64,000 bases of DNA. Source: Peribacillus simplex. Its GTDB lineage: Bacteria; Bacillota; Bacilli; Bacillales; DSM-1321. The translations under genes were made by a program, and so were the position numbers. The notes beneath the pieces were generated by a model that saw only the letters and a program-made list of their open reading frames with translations, did not search any database and was not told the origin of the DNA. Each line of letters begins with the position of its first letter. Position 1 is the first letter of the stretch. The DNA is taken from the NCBI RefSeq assembly GCF_030123325.1, contig NZ_CP126106.1, positions 5,050,001-5,114,000 of the forward strand. Direction: 5' to 3'. Of the stretch, positions 1-7,911 are shown one piece after another.

Positions 1-1
1 T

Positions 2-1126
2 GGTGAGTTGGTCATCTTAACACTGATTCAGATAGGCGGTTTAGGGTTCATGTCGTTTGCGACATTTTTCTTTTTCCTTTTAGGCAAAAAGATTTCTTTA
101 AAAGGCAGGTTACTCTTGCAGGAATCCTTAAATAATCTATCCATGGCAGGTGTAGTCAGGTTAGTGAAACGGCTTTTAATTTTCACGGCCATCATTGAGG
201 GCATGGGTGCCATTATTCTAGCGATTCGCTTTTCTTTTGACATGCCAATCGGTAAAGCAATTTATTACGGGATTTTTCATTCCATATCGAATTTCAATAA
301 TGCCGGCTTTGATTTAATGGGGGAATTCAGGAGTTTGACCCCTTATGTATCGGATCCACTCGTAACCCTTACGGTCGTCTTCCTCATCACGTTTGGCGGA
401 ATAGGTTTTATCGTGATGAATGAAATATACGAATACCGTGATACCCATCGTTTATCCATACATACGAAGGTTGTTCTGACGACTAGCTTGGCACTTACGA
501 TTTCCGGCGCAATTTTAATCTTTTTATTCGAGTTCGGCAATGCCAAGACATTGCAGCCTTTATCTTTCATGGGTAAAACGCTGGCATCATTATTTCAATC
601 GGTATCACCAAGGACTGCAGGCTCCAATACGCTGAATATCCCTGATTTAACTCAGCCTACATTACTGCTCATCATTTTCTTGATGTTCGTCGGGGCTTCA
701 CCCGGATCGACAGGCGGCGGGATTAAAACGACTACATTGGCGACGCTTGTCGGAACGGTCTGGTCACAGATTAAAGGAAAGGGTGATGTGGTATTATTCC
801 GTCACCGCATTGTGAGTGAAACGATCTTTAAAGCATTATCCGTTACATTCATTGGCGTATTCATGGTTTCAATCATCTCCATTCTGCTGACCATCACTGA
901 AAGTGGAACTGACTTCTTGATGATTTTATTTGAAGCCACTTCAGCATTCGCCACCGTGGGACTTTCAATGGGTTTGACCCCCGAATTATCACCGGTTGGC
1001 CGGATGCTCATCATTTTCACGATGTTCGCAGGCCGTGTGGGTCCTTTGACTTTGGCCTTTGCCATTACTATGAGGCGCAAACCAGATCCGTTCCGACGTC
1101 CAAAAGGGAAAATCATGATTGGTTAA
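2..1126 (+). CDS. TrkH/KtrB-type potassium uptake channel subunit, 5' end missing
   Basis: Membrane pore subunit of a Ktr/Trk K+ uptake system. The reading frame is open to the window edge, so the true start lies outside and roughly the first 70-80 residues are absent. Hydrophobic helices run throughout. Three of the four selectivity-filter loops expected for the family are visible, with core residues NNAGF (about residue 96 of the visible part), RTAGS (about 202) and ATVGL (about 315). A GASPGSTGGG segment near 228 is the intramembrane gate region typical of KtrB. The RCK subunit gene follows 23 bp downstream, so this is a two-gene operon with pore first and regulator second, the reverse of ktrA-ktrB in Bacillus subtilis. 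KtrB versus KtrD cannot be separated by reading. Confidence 0.93.
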   Translation, partial: GELVILTLIQIGGLGFMSFATFFFFLLGKKISLKGRLLLQESLNNLSMAGVVRLVKRLLIFTAIIEGMGAIILAIRFSFDMPIGKAIYYGIFHSISNFNNAGFDLMGEFRSLTPYVSDPLVTLTVVFLITFGGIGFIVMNEIYEYRDTHRLSIHTKVVLTTSLALTISGAILIFLFEFGNAKTLQPLSFMGKTLASLFQSVSPRTAGSNTLNIPDLTQPTLLLIIFLMFVGASPGSTGGGIKTTTLATLVGTVWSQIKGKGDVVLFRHRIVSETIFKALSVTFIGVFMVSIISILLTITESGTDFLMILFEATSAFATVGLSMGLTPELSPVGRMLIIFTMFAGRVGPLTLAFAITMRRKPDPFRRPKGKIMIG

Positions 1127-1149
1127 ACATAAATGAAGGAGTGTAAAAG

Positions 1150-1806
1150 ATGGGAAAACGACAATATGCCGTGATCGGTTTAGGCAGATTCGGAACCAGT
1201 GTGGCCCATAGATTATATACGGCTGGCCAAGAGGTATTGGGTATTGATGTCAACGAGGAAAGAGTCGAGAATGCGGAACTGAGCGTTACCCATGCGATCA
1301 TGGCGGATACGACGGAAGAAGAGACTTTGAGGTCAATCGGAATCCGTAATTTCGATTGTGTCATCGTAGCCATCGGAAATGACATGCAATCGAGCATTTT
1401 AACTACCTTGCTTTTAAAAGAGATTGGGGTCAATAAGGTCATTGCCAAAGCACTTAATAAAAATCACGGTCAGGTGCTCACCAAAGTCGGTGCCGACTGG
1501 GTCATCTATCCTGAGAGGGATATGGGGGAACGGGTCGCGAATCAGCTCCTGTCCCCTAACATGCTGAACTATATAGAGATCTCTAAAGAATACAATATCG
1601 AGGAAATCATCCTGCCCATGAGCATGAAGGGAAAAAGCCTCAGGGAGCTTGATCTACGGGCAAAATATAATATCAGCGTCATTGCCATAGTGAGTAATGG
1701 AGAAATCATCATAGGACCCTCACCGGATCAGGATATCCATGAAAATGATATGCTTTTAGTGGTTGGCAATAAAGAAGATTTAGCCGTCTTTGCCAATATT
1801 GAATAA
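1150..1806 (+). CDS. RCK-domain regulatory subunit of the Ktr K+ transporter (TrkA family)
   Basis: Cytoplasmic ring subunit that gates the adjacent pore in response to nucleotide. Its 218 residues match KtrA/KtrC (about 220). The N-terminal RCK_N Rossmann domain has GLGRFG at residues 10-15 and the acidic residue ending beta2 in GIDVNEE near 33. The RCK_C domain runs from about 138 to the end, with the conserved KGKSLRELDLR stretch. A ribosome site GAAGGAGTG precedes the ATG. The 23-bp gap to the upstream pore gene indicates co-transcription. Regulation by a c-di-AMP riboswitch is known for some ktr operons, but that region would lie outside the window. Confidence 0.93.
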   Translation: MGKRQYAVIGLGRFGTSVAHRLYTAGQEVLGIDVNEERVENAELSVTHAIMADTTEEETLRSIGIRNFDCVIVAIGNDMQSSILTTLLLKEIGVNKVIAKALNKNHGQVLTKVGADWVIYPERDMGERVANQLLSPNMLNYIEISKEYNIEEIILPMSMKGKSLRELDLRAKYNISVIAIVSNGEIIIGPSPDQDIHENDMLLVVGNKEDLAVFANIE

Positions 1807-1873
1807 ACCAACAGATTCCGGCTCTTGCTTATATGGGCCCTGTACCCATTTTGAATGCAGCATACTTATAAAT

Positions 1874-1905
1874 GCAAGGAGACCGCCATATGGAGGTCTT
1901 CTTGC
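1874..1905 (+). terminator. Possible terminator hairpin after the K+ uptake operon
   Basis: An 11-bp stem with one G-U pair (GCAAGGAGACC with GGTCTTCTTGC) and a 10-nt loop lies 68 bp after the RCK gene. The 3' U-tract is poor, so termination efficiency is uncertain. Confidence 0.45.
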
Positions 1906-1948
1906 TGAAGGTTTATAACGAGCATCCCATGCCCTGGATATGTATGTA

Positions 1949-2782
1949 TTATTTTATCGTACTGATTGCTTGGGCAAGAGTGGACTTTATCGTCACTTTA
2001 TCAAAAGGAAGTTGAAGCTTTACGGCAGTCATGGCTATTTCCGGCCGAAGTCCTGAAAGGGTCGTCTGAATACCGATCAATTGTAAGGATTCAATCAACT
2101 GCGACAGCTGGTGGGCGGATGCACCATCAATTGCATGAACGCCCGATAGGTCAATGAAAAGCCTGGTGACATTTTTTTCAGCGCATTTTTGTAATGTGTT
2201 TTCAAGCAAGGACATGCCCCTCGCCGTGTCAATATCGCCTATCAAGGGAAGCAACGCCGTGTTATCTTTAAGGGAAATGATGGGTGTGCTCAATTCATCG
2301 ATCGTTGCCTGTTGGGCTTTCATGATTTTATTGGCATACCTATGATTCGCTTCCGTAAACCTCTCCATCACTTCACTGAACACCTTCACCACTATCCGGT
2401 ACCAGGAATTTATTTCCGCCTGTGTATATTGATCTCCATGCAATCCCACATACCGGTCAATATAATCAAGGTATTGCCCTTGCGTTCGAAAAAACTCCCT
2501 CAATATAAAATAGATGGGTGTATTCAAATGCTGCTCATCCTGACCGATATCTTCAATCCAATCACTAAGCCGCTTAAAGAATTCCCTCTCCTCTGTAACA
2601 AAGACCTGAAAGAAACGTAAATGGAATTCATTATTTTGCTGCTTAAGCTTTTGAATCACTTTGGGATCGGATGAGCTATAAACACCCGCCTTACCGCTTT
2701 TATTCAATGTTGCGTACCAATCCTCAGTCAATTGTGCCGCCACACCCAATAAAAAGGAATATAGTTCTTTATTTCTATGCAT
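1949..2782 (-). CDS. RsbR-type STAS-domain co-antagonist (stressosome protein)
   Basis: Probable stressosome component that helps control the general stress sigma factor SigB. The 277 residues fit the RsbR paralogue family: a helical N-terminal sensory domain (about 1-155), a short linker helix and a C-terminal STAS domain (about 165-277). In the STAS domain, DLSGVHAIDGASAH near 211 aligns with the DTT-type motif of RsbRA. The expected phospho-threonines there are replaced by DGAS, while the Thr after RPEIA (T252) is kept. The domain layout resembles RsbRD/YqhA, but the paralogue cannot be fixed by reading. A GGAGGAG ribosome site precedes the ATG. The gene stands alone; a weak SigB-like promoter is noted upstream. 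Confidence 0.85.
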   Translation of the reverse strand: MHRNKELYSFLLGVAAQLTEDWYATLNKSGKAGVYSSSDPKVIQKLKQQNNEFHLRFFQVFVTEEREFFKRLSDWIEDIGQDEQHLNTPIYFILREFFRTQGQYLDYIDRYVGLHGDQYTQAEINSWYRIVVKVFSEVMERFTEANHRYANKIMKAQQATIDELSTPIISLKDNTALLPLIGDIDTARGMSLLENTLQKCAEKNVTRLFIDLSGVHAIDGASAHQLSQLIESLQLIGIQTTLSGLRPEIAMTAVKLQLPFDKVTIKSTLAQAISTIK

Positions 2783-3123
2783 AAACTCCTCCTATTTAGT
2801 TTTTTATAAAAAGCAATCGATAAATCTAACGCTGAAAACGGCATTGTCAGGTTATTGAAATATCAACAAAGTAAGCATCGAAGATAACCTCTTCCATACT
2901 CAAAATCTTATGCTCTGATGCCCAATGGTCCCTTCTTTCCATATACCTTCCCTGCTGCTTTTGAAACCATGCAACCACTGTTTTTCAACAAAAATTCAGT
3001 AAAACCTTCATCTACTATTCTGGTTCATCTATTATTATAGTTTACCATTTTTATTTTTTGTTAACAATTTCCACACAAAATGGACCTGATCCCAGATCCT
3101 CCGTTTAAAACCATTTCGCCTTC
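2783..3123. other. Intergenic gap with a weak SigB-like promoter candidate
   Basis: 341 bp without a credible gene. On the minus strand, GTTTCA (2962-2967) and AGGTAT (2943-2948), 13 bp apart, resemble the SigB consensus GTTTAA-N14-GGGTAT and face the RsbR-type gene about 160 bp away. Each box has one mismatch and the spacing is one short. An AT-rich stretch near 3030-3075 shows no clear hairpin. Confidence 0.3.
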
Positions 3124-3834
3124 TCATTTCATAAATAAAGCCGTCCATAAACCTTGCACCCCGAACGTTTCATCCGATTGTTCCATTTTCCTCATTTTAC
3201 GTATTTCCACCACTTCAAATTCCTTGAAGATCATTCTGAGTTTTTCTTCAGTAAAACCTAAACCGCCTTTCAGGCTTCTTTGCCTATATACCTCCCAATC
3301 TGAAAGATCTGCACCACCCAATATGCCGCCTTCGACAAAACAAGTGATCGAATACAATCCCTTAGGCCTTAGCGCCCTTTTCACCATTTCCAGATAATTG
3401 ATCCTTCGATGTGGTGCAATATGGTGAAAACAACCTGAATCATACACGAAGTCATATTGCCCTTCCTCAATATCCAAATCGAATATATTCCTTTGAATGA
3501 AGTTCACGTGCACTTTCTTTTCTGCCGCCCGTTCTTTTCCCCATTCCAGGGCTGCCTTCGAAAGATCCACCGCATCAACGGAACAGCCCTTTTGAGCAAG
3601 GTAAAGGGCATTTCTCCCAGGTCCGCATCCAAGCTCAAGAACCTTACCTGGCCCAATTAACCCACCATCAAAATATGAAACCAAATTCTCATCAGGGAAA
3701 TTTTCGAAAAAGGGAACCCCCTTTTCACGATCCTCATAAAAATCATTCCAGAATGCAGTTGGCTCACGCAATAACGAGTCCAGCATATTCAATAGATCTT
3801 CATAGGTTGTAATCATCTCCGACAATACCCTCAC
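3124..3834 (-). CDS. Class I SAM-dependent methyltransferase
   Basis: Cytoplasmic methyltransferase of unknown substrate, 236 residues. Motif I ELGCGPGR lies at residues 67-74, an acidic motif II in VDAVDLS near 90-96, and a motif IV-like YDFVYDSGCFHHI near 127-139. The C-terminal half (YSITCFVEGG, then a region around 200-230) resembles thiopurine/tellurite-type small-molecule methyltransferases. No neighbour suggests a pathway. The start is ambiguous: GTG at 3834 lies inside the AGAGGTGAGGG ribosome site, so TTG at 3825 or ATG at 3816 may be the real start. Confidence 0.85.
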   Translation of the reverse strand: MRVLSEMITTYEDLLNMLDSLLREPTAFWNDFYEDREKGVPFFENFPDENLVSYFDGGLIGPGKVLELGCGPGRNALYLAQKGCSVDAVDLSKAALEWGKERAAEKKVHVNFIQRNIFDLDIEEGQYDFVYDSGCFHHIAPHRRINYLEMVKRALRPKGLYSITCFVEGGILGGADLSDWEVYRQRSLKGGLGFTEEKLRMIFKEFEVVEIRKMRKMEQSDETFGVQGLWTALFMK

Positions 3835-4213
3835 CTCTTCCCATCGTATTACGCCATTTAATTATACTGGTTTTTAGCCTGTGCCTATGTAACAGCTGCA
3901 TCAAAAATACGTAACATATGGCGTTCAGACACTATTGGACCTTGTTGTTTATATAGTGGTCACTGGAATTTAAAGGCATCAAAGATGTCCTCAAACGACC
4001 TTCCAATGGTAAGATCCATTCTTACTTAATAACCCGATGAACAGCTCCTTATTCCTATTAGGGAAGACCTGGCTTTTATACATGTATGTCAAATATTACA
4101 TGCTCCTTACAGCGGGTCATGGTTTAACAGACCATCCCAAGGGAACAGTGGAGTCAGGATCCTATTTTTTTAGCTCCCAGACCGCTTCTGAAACATCCCT
4201 CATCCACCTTCTA
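3835..4213. other. Intergenic gap between two methyltransferase genes, no feature seen
   Basis: 379 bp. Short frames on the plus strand here lack ribosome sites and coding character. No terminator-quality hairpin or known RNA motif was seen. Confidence 0.5.
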
Positions 4214-4837
4214 TCAAATCCGTTTACTGATGATTATCTTCCTGTACATTCCATTCAGCATGATCGGTCGATCTTCTTCAATTTTCATATTCTTATCATG
4301 TCTGCTGAACAAGTCTTCAAACCGCAGGCCAATATCCGTTCCTAAAAATCGAATGATGGGCCGCAGTACCTTTTTGGGTAGTGAAAGCCGTTCATCTTTA
4401 GAAATGAACTTATCGAATAGTATGATTTTCCCCTCGCCTTTTAAAACCCTGATCATTTCCTGAAGGCATTCATCGGCATCAGGTACGACGGAAAGAATCA
4501 AACTTCCCACTATATAGTCAAACGATTCATTATCGAATTCCATATGCTGTGCATCCATCTCGAGAAAATTGATCGATGTATGATCAAATTTCTCCATCGC
4601 TTTATTTAGCATATCGGCTGACAGGTCTATCGCCGTTATCTCCAGGTCAAGGTTCTTGATCAACTCCAAATCGGCCCCCGTACCTACGCCCACAAACAGG
4701 ACCTTTGCATGATCCTGGAAATGCATCTCTTCAAATATTCTTTTTCTGGCATCTAAAAAGAGATGCGAATTGAAGATTTTGTCATAGATCGGCGACCAAA
4801 CCTTATAAATCACTTTATTCCACGAATTATTCAACAT
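4214..4837 (-). CDS. Class I SAM-dependent methyltransferase, UbiE-like
   Basis: 207-residue methyltransferase of unknown substrate. Motif I VGVGTGADLELI lies near residues 49-60, the acidic ITAIDLSADML near 68-78, DAQHMEFDNESFDYI near 96-110, and a post-motif LKGEGKIILFDKF near 134-146. The profile is like phosphatidylethanolamine N-methyltransferase or UbiE-type proteins. The ATG directly follows a run of ten G residues (reading the minus strand) that occupies the Shine-Dalgarno position. TTG at 4834 is an alternative start. It is unrelated in sequence to the methyltransferase 380 bp away except for the common fold. Confidence 0.85.
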   Translation of the reverse strand: MLNNSWNKVIYKVWSPIYDKIFNSHLFLDARKRIFEEMHFQDHAKVLFVGVGTGADLELIKNLDLEITAIDLSADMLNKAMEKFDHTSINFLEMDAQHMEFDNESFDYIVGSLILSVVPDADECLQEMIRVLKGEGKIILFDKFISKDERLSLPKKVLRPIIRFLGTDIGLRFEDLFSRHDKNMKIEEDRPIMLNGMYRKIIISKRI

Positions 4838-4847
4838 CCCCCCCCCC
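4838..4847 (-). repeat. Homopolymeric (G)10 tract in the ribosome binding site
   Basis: Ten consecutive C on the plus strand (G on the coding strand) abut the ATG of the UbiE-like methyltransferase and form its Shine-Dalgarno region. Tracts this long are prone to slippage, which would change spacing or strength of the ribosome site. Confidence 0.6.
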
Positions 4848-5021
4848 TTGCTTACTTTTTCTATAAAGCATTAAATATCCCTTCCAAGCGGATATTATTT
4901 CTGACTAATTAGTACAATTAAAAAAGTATGCGCCGCATTGATCCGCGAAATCGGACATGTTTCTTTTCATAAGGCTCTTTTCGTAAAGATTGTTGTTTTT
5001 AAAACAAAACGATTTAAGGAT

Positions 5022-5145
5022 GATTGGAGCGCAAGTGCGAGACTCATGCGGGAGCAGCGGGACAGATGAGACCCCACAGGCGTTTACGCCGAGGAGGCTC
5101 ACCGCCCGCCCCGCGAAAGCTAGCATCTGGAGGGGAAATCAGCCA
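5022..5145 (+). repeat. Dispersed ~125-bp GC-rich repeat element, single copy
   Basis: Begins with GATTGGAGCG and ends in GGGGAAATCAGCC. In between are the family landmarks GAGACTC.TGCGGGA, GAGACCCCACAGGCG, CGCCGAGGAGGCTC and CGCGAAAGC. It is clearly related to the arrays at 46.9-47.5 kb and 52.4-54.3 kb. It holds no gene; frames crossing it are chance. Confidence 0.8.
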
Positions 5146-5236
5146 CACCGCTTTACTTGGTAAATAGCAACAAAGTATGCGAAAACAACCTTTCATAAAG
5201 AACAAATCATCCACGATCCATAGTAACCAAATTACC

Positions 5237-5265
5237 TTGACTGTCATAGTAATATGTTATAGGAT
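5237..5265 (+). promoter_or_regulatory. SigA-type promoter for the padR operon
   Basis: TTGACT (5237-5242), 17-bp spacer, TAGGAT (5260-5265). The start codon at 5286 follows AAAGGAGGTG, giving a very short leader. Confidence 0.5.
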
Positions 5266-5285
5266 ATACCAAAGGAGGTGAGGAA

Positions 5286-5615
5286 TTGGTTCAAAGACAA
5301 CTATCCTCTGACTTGCTTCGCGGACATGTAGATACGATGATTCTAAAACTCCTGCAAAGTGGCGATAAATATGGTTATGAAATCAGCAAACTGATATATA
5401 CGAATTCCAATGAGCAATATGAAATTAAGGAAGCGACGATGTATTCCAGCTTAAAACGACTGGAAAAGGACGGATGCATCATCTCTTATTGGGGAGATGC
5501 CACACAAGGCGGAAGAAGGAAATATTACAAAATCACCGCGATTGGGGAGGACACATATACCCAAAATAAAACTGACTGGGAGCAGGCCAAGCGAATACTT
5601 GAGCGCCTCCTATAA
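5286..5615 (+). CDS. PadR-family transcriptional regulator
   Basis: 109-residue winged-helix repressor of the short PadR subfamily. It opens with LLRGHVDTMILKLL (about 10-23) and has YGYEISKLI (about 29-37), the recognition-helix and wing region YSSLKRLEKDGCI, then the wing signature GGRRKYYKIT near 79-88. A TTG start at 5286 is preceded by AAAGGAGGTG with correct spacing. The pentapeptide gene begins 16 bp after the stop, so the two form an operon. PadR proteins of this kind are usually encoded directly before the membrane protein they control; the partner here is unusual. Confidence 0.92.
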   Translation: MVQRQLSSDLLRGHVDTMILKLLQSGDKYGYEISKLIYTNSNEQYEIKEATMYSSLKRLEKDGCIISYWGDATQGGRRKYYKITAIGEDTYTQNKTDWEQAKRILERLL

Positions 5616-5631
5616 GAAAGGAAGATGAAAA

Positions 5632-6351
5632 GTGATTGAAAAACTGAATGCACATGTTCATAGCATTTTTGCCCCGTACAAAAGTGCAAAAACAGCAAAG
5701 GAATTGGAAGAAGAACTGCTTCAAAACTTACTGGAAAAATACAATGACCATAGAAGGAATGGTGCCAGTGAGCATGAAGCGTATAAGCTGACTGTGGATT
5801 CGATTGGGGAAGTATCAGAGCTCATGGAATCACTCAATCTTCAATACAATGTGCTTGAGCAGGCGATAAACATGGACTATTCCAGGCATCGATTATTGGA
5901 TTCCGACTTCCGCTCGGTTTCGGTGCATGATGGGAAGTTTAATTCCTGCGATTTAAGCCGTTCTGATTTCAGCCATTCCGACCTGACGAACAGCACATTT
6001 AAAAGCAGTAATTTAAATAATTGCATCTTTGAAAACGCCAATTTAACTGGTACCTTATTTAAAAGCGCAAATTTAAAAGGCGTGACTTTCAAGAACAGCA
6101 TTTATAATAAAACCCATTTTAAAGGCTGTAATTTATCTGGTCTTATATTTGATGGGGAAACATTCAACCAAACCATTTTCGAGGGATCTTCATTGAAAAA
6201 GGCATCCTTTCGCGATGCCACACTCATCAACGTTCAATTCCGGATGTCCGATTTAAAGAAAATCGACTTTACGGGAGCTTCGATGGATAAGCTCACTTAC
6301 AACTTTTTATATGGAGCTAAGGTTGACCTTAGCGGCGTGACCCTCATCTAA
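5632..6351 (+). CDS. Pentapeptide-repeat protein with an N-terminal permease-prefix-like domain
   Basis: 239 residues from a GTG start behind GAAAGGAAG. Residues 1-70 are helical, with AKELEEELLQNLLEKYNDH and EAYKLTVDSIGEVSELMESL. This matches the small prefix domain found before membrane proteins in PadR-linked operons (DUF1700/permease-prefix type). From about 85 to 235 the chain is a run of pentapeptide repeats of A(D/N)LXX type (for example SDLTNST, ANLTGTLF, ANLKGVTF), which predicts a right-handed beta-helix. No transmembrane segment is present, so a soluble repeat domain takes the place of the usual membrane part. Pentapeptide proteins include DNA-mimic gyrase protectors, but nothing here proves that role. 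Confidence 0.85.
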   Translation: MIEKLNAHVHSIFAPYKSAKTAKELEEELLQNLLEKYNDHRRNGASEHEAYKLTVDSIGEVSELMESLNLQYNVLEQAINMDYSRHRLLDSDFRSVSVHDGKFNSCDLSRSDFSHSDLTNSTFKSSNLNNCIFENANLTGTLFKSANLKGVTFKNSIYNKTHFKGCNLSGLIFDGETFNQTIFEGSSLKKASFRDATLINVQFRMSDLKKIDFTGASMDKLTYNFLYGAKVDLSGVTLI

Positions 6352-6472
6352 ACAAAGGAGGGTCTGACCTGACCGACAGCGATTGTAAGTTTCCACCTTA
6401 ATCATATGCGTGACCGTGTTTCTGACTGCGGTCGTTTTAAACGGAATGAGCACGGGAAAATGATTAAATAAG

Positions 6473-6516
6473 AACCCTTTGCTAAGACATGGAACGTCTT
6501 AGCAAAGGGTTTTTTA
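6473..6516 (+). terminator. Rho-independent terminator after the padR operon
   Basis: A 16-bp perfect stem starting AACCCTTTGC, a short ATGGAAC loop, and a TTTTTT tail. It lies 120 bp past the pentapeptide gene and is also close to the end of the convergent PhzF gene. Confidence 0.85.
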
Positions 6517-6558
6517 TATACTTATCATTCAACCGCCCATCCTACTATGCATGTACCT

Positions 6559-7458
6559 TTAGACTTCCACTTCAAATTCTTTAACGTAGACAGCATTCCC
6601 GGTGATTTCAATATCGTATGTGTCATGGTTTTTGGCAGCCGTAACGCGGACTCTGCCATCTTTCCCGATTTCATGTCCCTGTTCGATTAATAGGTGCACC
6701 TCATCTTCAAGACCATCCTTTATGTATTTTGCATAATAAGCGCCCATTACACCTGAAGCCGTTCCTGTTACAGGGTCTTCAAGCGTACCTGAAAATGGTG
6801 AGGAAAAATGCCGGGCATGCATATGGGCATCACTATCATACGTTTCCAGGCAAAAGGGATGAACTGAAGCTCTTGGCATTTCCTTTAATAATTGCGGAAA
6901 CAGTTTATTGTTCGCCTTCATCCTTTTGAATGAATCGCGTTCTTTTACCGGAACCAGTAAAGTCCATAAACCTGTACTTCCATAAACTATAGGTAATTCA
7001 TTTTCAAGATCATCTATATCTAGTCCGAGGGAACTGGCCAAGCTACCCTTATCTCCGCCAAACGCTTCAAACTGTGGCGCGGCCTGCTTCATCGTGATGT
7101 ATACCTCTTGATCCGCGGTCGTATGGATCTTGATTGGCAATATTCCCGCTCCTGTTTCAATCATCAGCTCATCCTTATCCAGTAATCCCCTTGTCTTCAG
7201 TGCATGGATGGTAGCCATTGTTGCGTGACCGCAGAGATTCATTTCGTGTCCTGGTGTAAAATAACGGATTCTAAGATCCGCAATATCAGACTCCATGGGA
7301 AAAGAGGTCTCATTGAACCCCACCTTCAGCGCTATATCCTGCATTTCCTTTTCCGTCAGTCCATCCGCATCCAAAACCACACCTGCCGGATTTCCTTTAT
7401 TCGGTTTACTACTGAACGCATCGTAATGAAAAACCCTTACCATCTTCAAATCTAACAT
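6559..7458 (-). CDS. PhzF-family isomerase/epimerase-like protein
   Basis: 299 residues, the usual size for the PhzF/YddE family, which has a two-lobed diaminopimelate-epimerase-like fold. Visible landmarks are NPAGVVLDADGL (about 24-35), the catalytic-Glu segment GFNETSFP (about 48-55), GHATMATIHAL (about 77-87) and the C-lobe signature EDPVTGTASGVMG (about 227-239). The physiological substrate of such stand-alone homologues is generally unknown, so phenazine synthesis should not be assumed. AGGAG abuts the ATG at 7458; TTG at 7449 has better spacing. Confidence 0.9.
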   Translation of the reverse strand: MLDLKMVRVFHYDAFSSKPNKGNPAGVVLDADGLTEKEMQDIALKVGFNETSFPMESDIADLRIRYFTPGHEMNLCGHATMATIHALKTRGLLDKDELMIETGAGILPIKIHTTADQEVYITMKQAAPQFEAFGGDKGSLASSLGLDIDDLENELPIVYGSTGLWTLLVPVKERDSFKRMKANNKLFPQLLKEMPRASVHPFCLETYDSDAHMHARHFSSPFSGTLEDPVTGTASGVMGAYYAKYIKDGLEDEVHLLIEQGHEIGKDGRVRVTAAKNHDTYDIEITGNAVYVKEFEVEV

Positions 7459-7710
7459 CTCCTATTAAAGAATGGTGCTTCTCTTGAATAGTAATTCTAT
7501 ATCTCCATCAAAATCCCTTTTCTTCGTCCTATACTCAGTGAAACGACCATTGATTTTATCATTTCCCACCAGAAGACTCCCTCTTCAAGCGTGTGAAGTG
7601 CGAGAGCCAAACGGTAAGGGGGAGATGAATGGCAGTTGGCTTAAGCCAAAGTATTCTTTTGAGTTGGCTTGTCTCATCCCTAATTATGTTTAAAACCGGT
7701 TTATCCTTTA

Positions 7711-7820
7711 AGTTTTTTCCTGTACCCCTTAATGGATTGAAGAAATTTGCGACACTTCCGCCAAATGACTGGCAAGCCGAGACCCCACAGAAAGGGAGCG
7801 GATTTCTGAAATAAACTGCA
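7711..7820 (+). repeat. Degraded copy of the dispersed repeat (subfamily 1) with an internal deletion
   Basis: Flanks and ends match the reverse complement of the 52.4-kb units: TTTTTTCCTGTA, ATTGAAGAAATTTGCGACAC, GAGACCCCACAG, then AAAGGGAGCGGATTTCTGAA. About 35-40 bp of the GC-rich centre present in the array copies is missing. The rest of the 7459-7832 gap shows no gene. Confidence 0.7.
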
Positions 7821-7832
7821 ACTCTTTTAAAA

Positions 7833-7879
7833 TAAAAAAACTGCAGGCAAACTCGTATTTCTTAGAGTTTGCCTGCAGT
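7833..7879 (-). terminator. Terminator of galE
   Basis: A 15-bp perfect stem, ACTGCAGGCAAACTC on the coding strand, with a 10-nt loop followed by TTTTTTT in the minus direction, 33 bp after the galE stop. Confidence 0.9.
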
Positions 7880-7911
7880 CTGAAAAACGACTATCGAGGC
7901 CCAAGGGACCA

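Noticed and set aside
4905..5247. Minus-strand frames of 67-73 codons
   Set aside because: They cross the GC-rich repeat element and lack ribosome sites.
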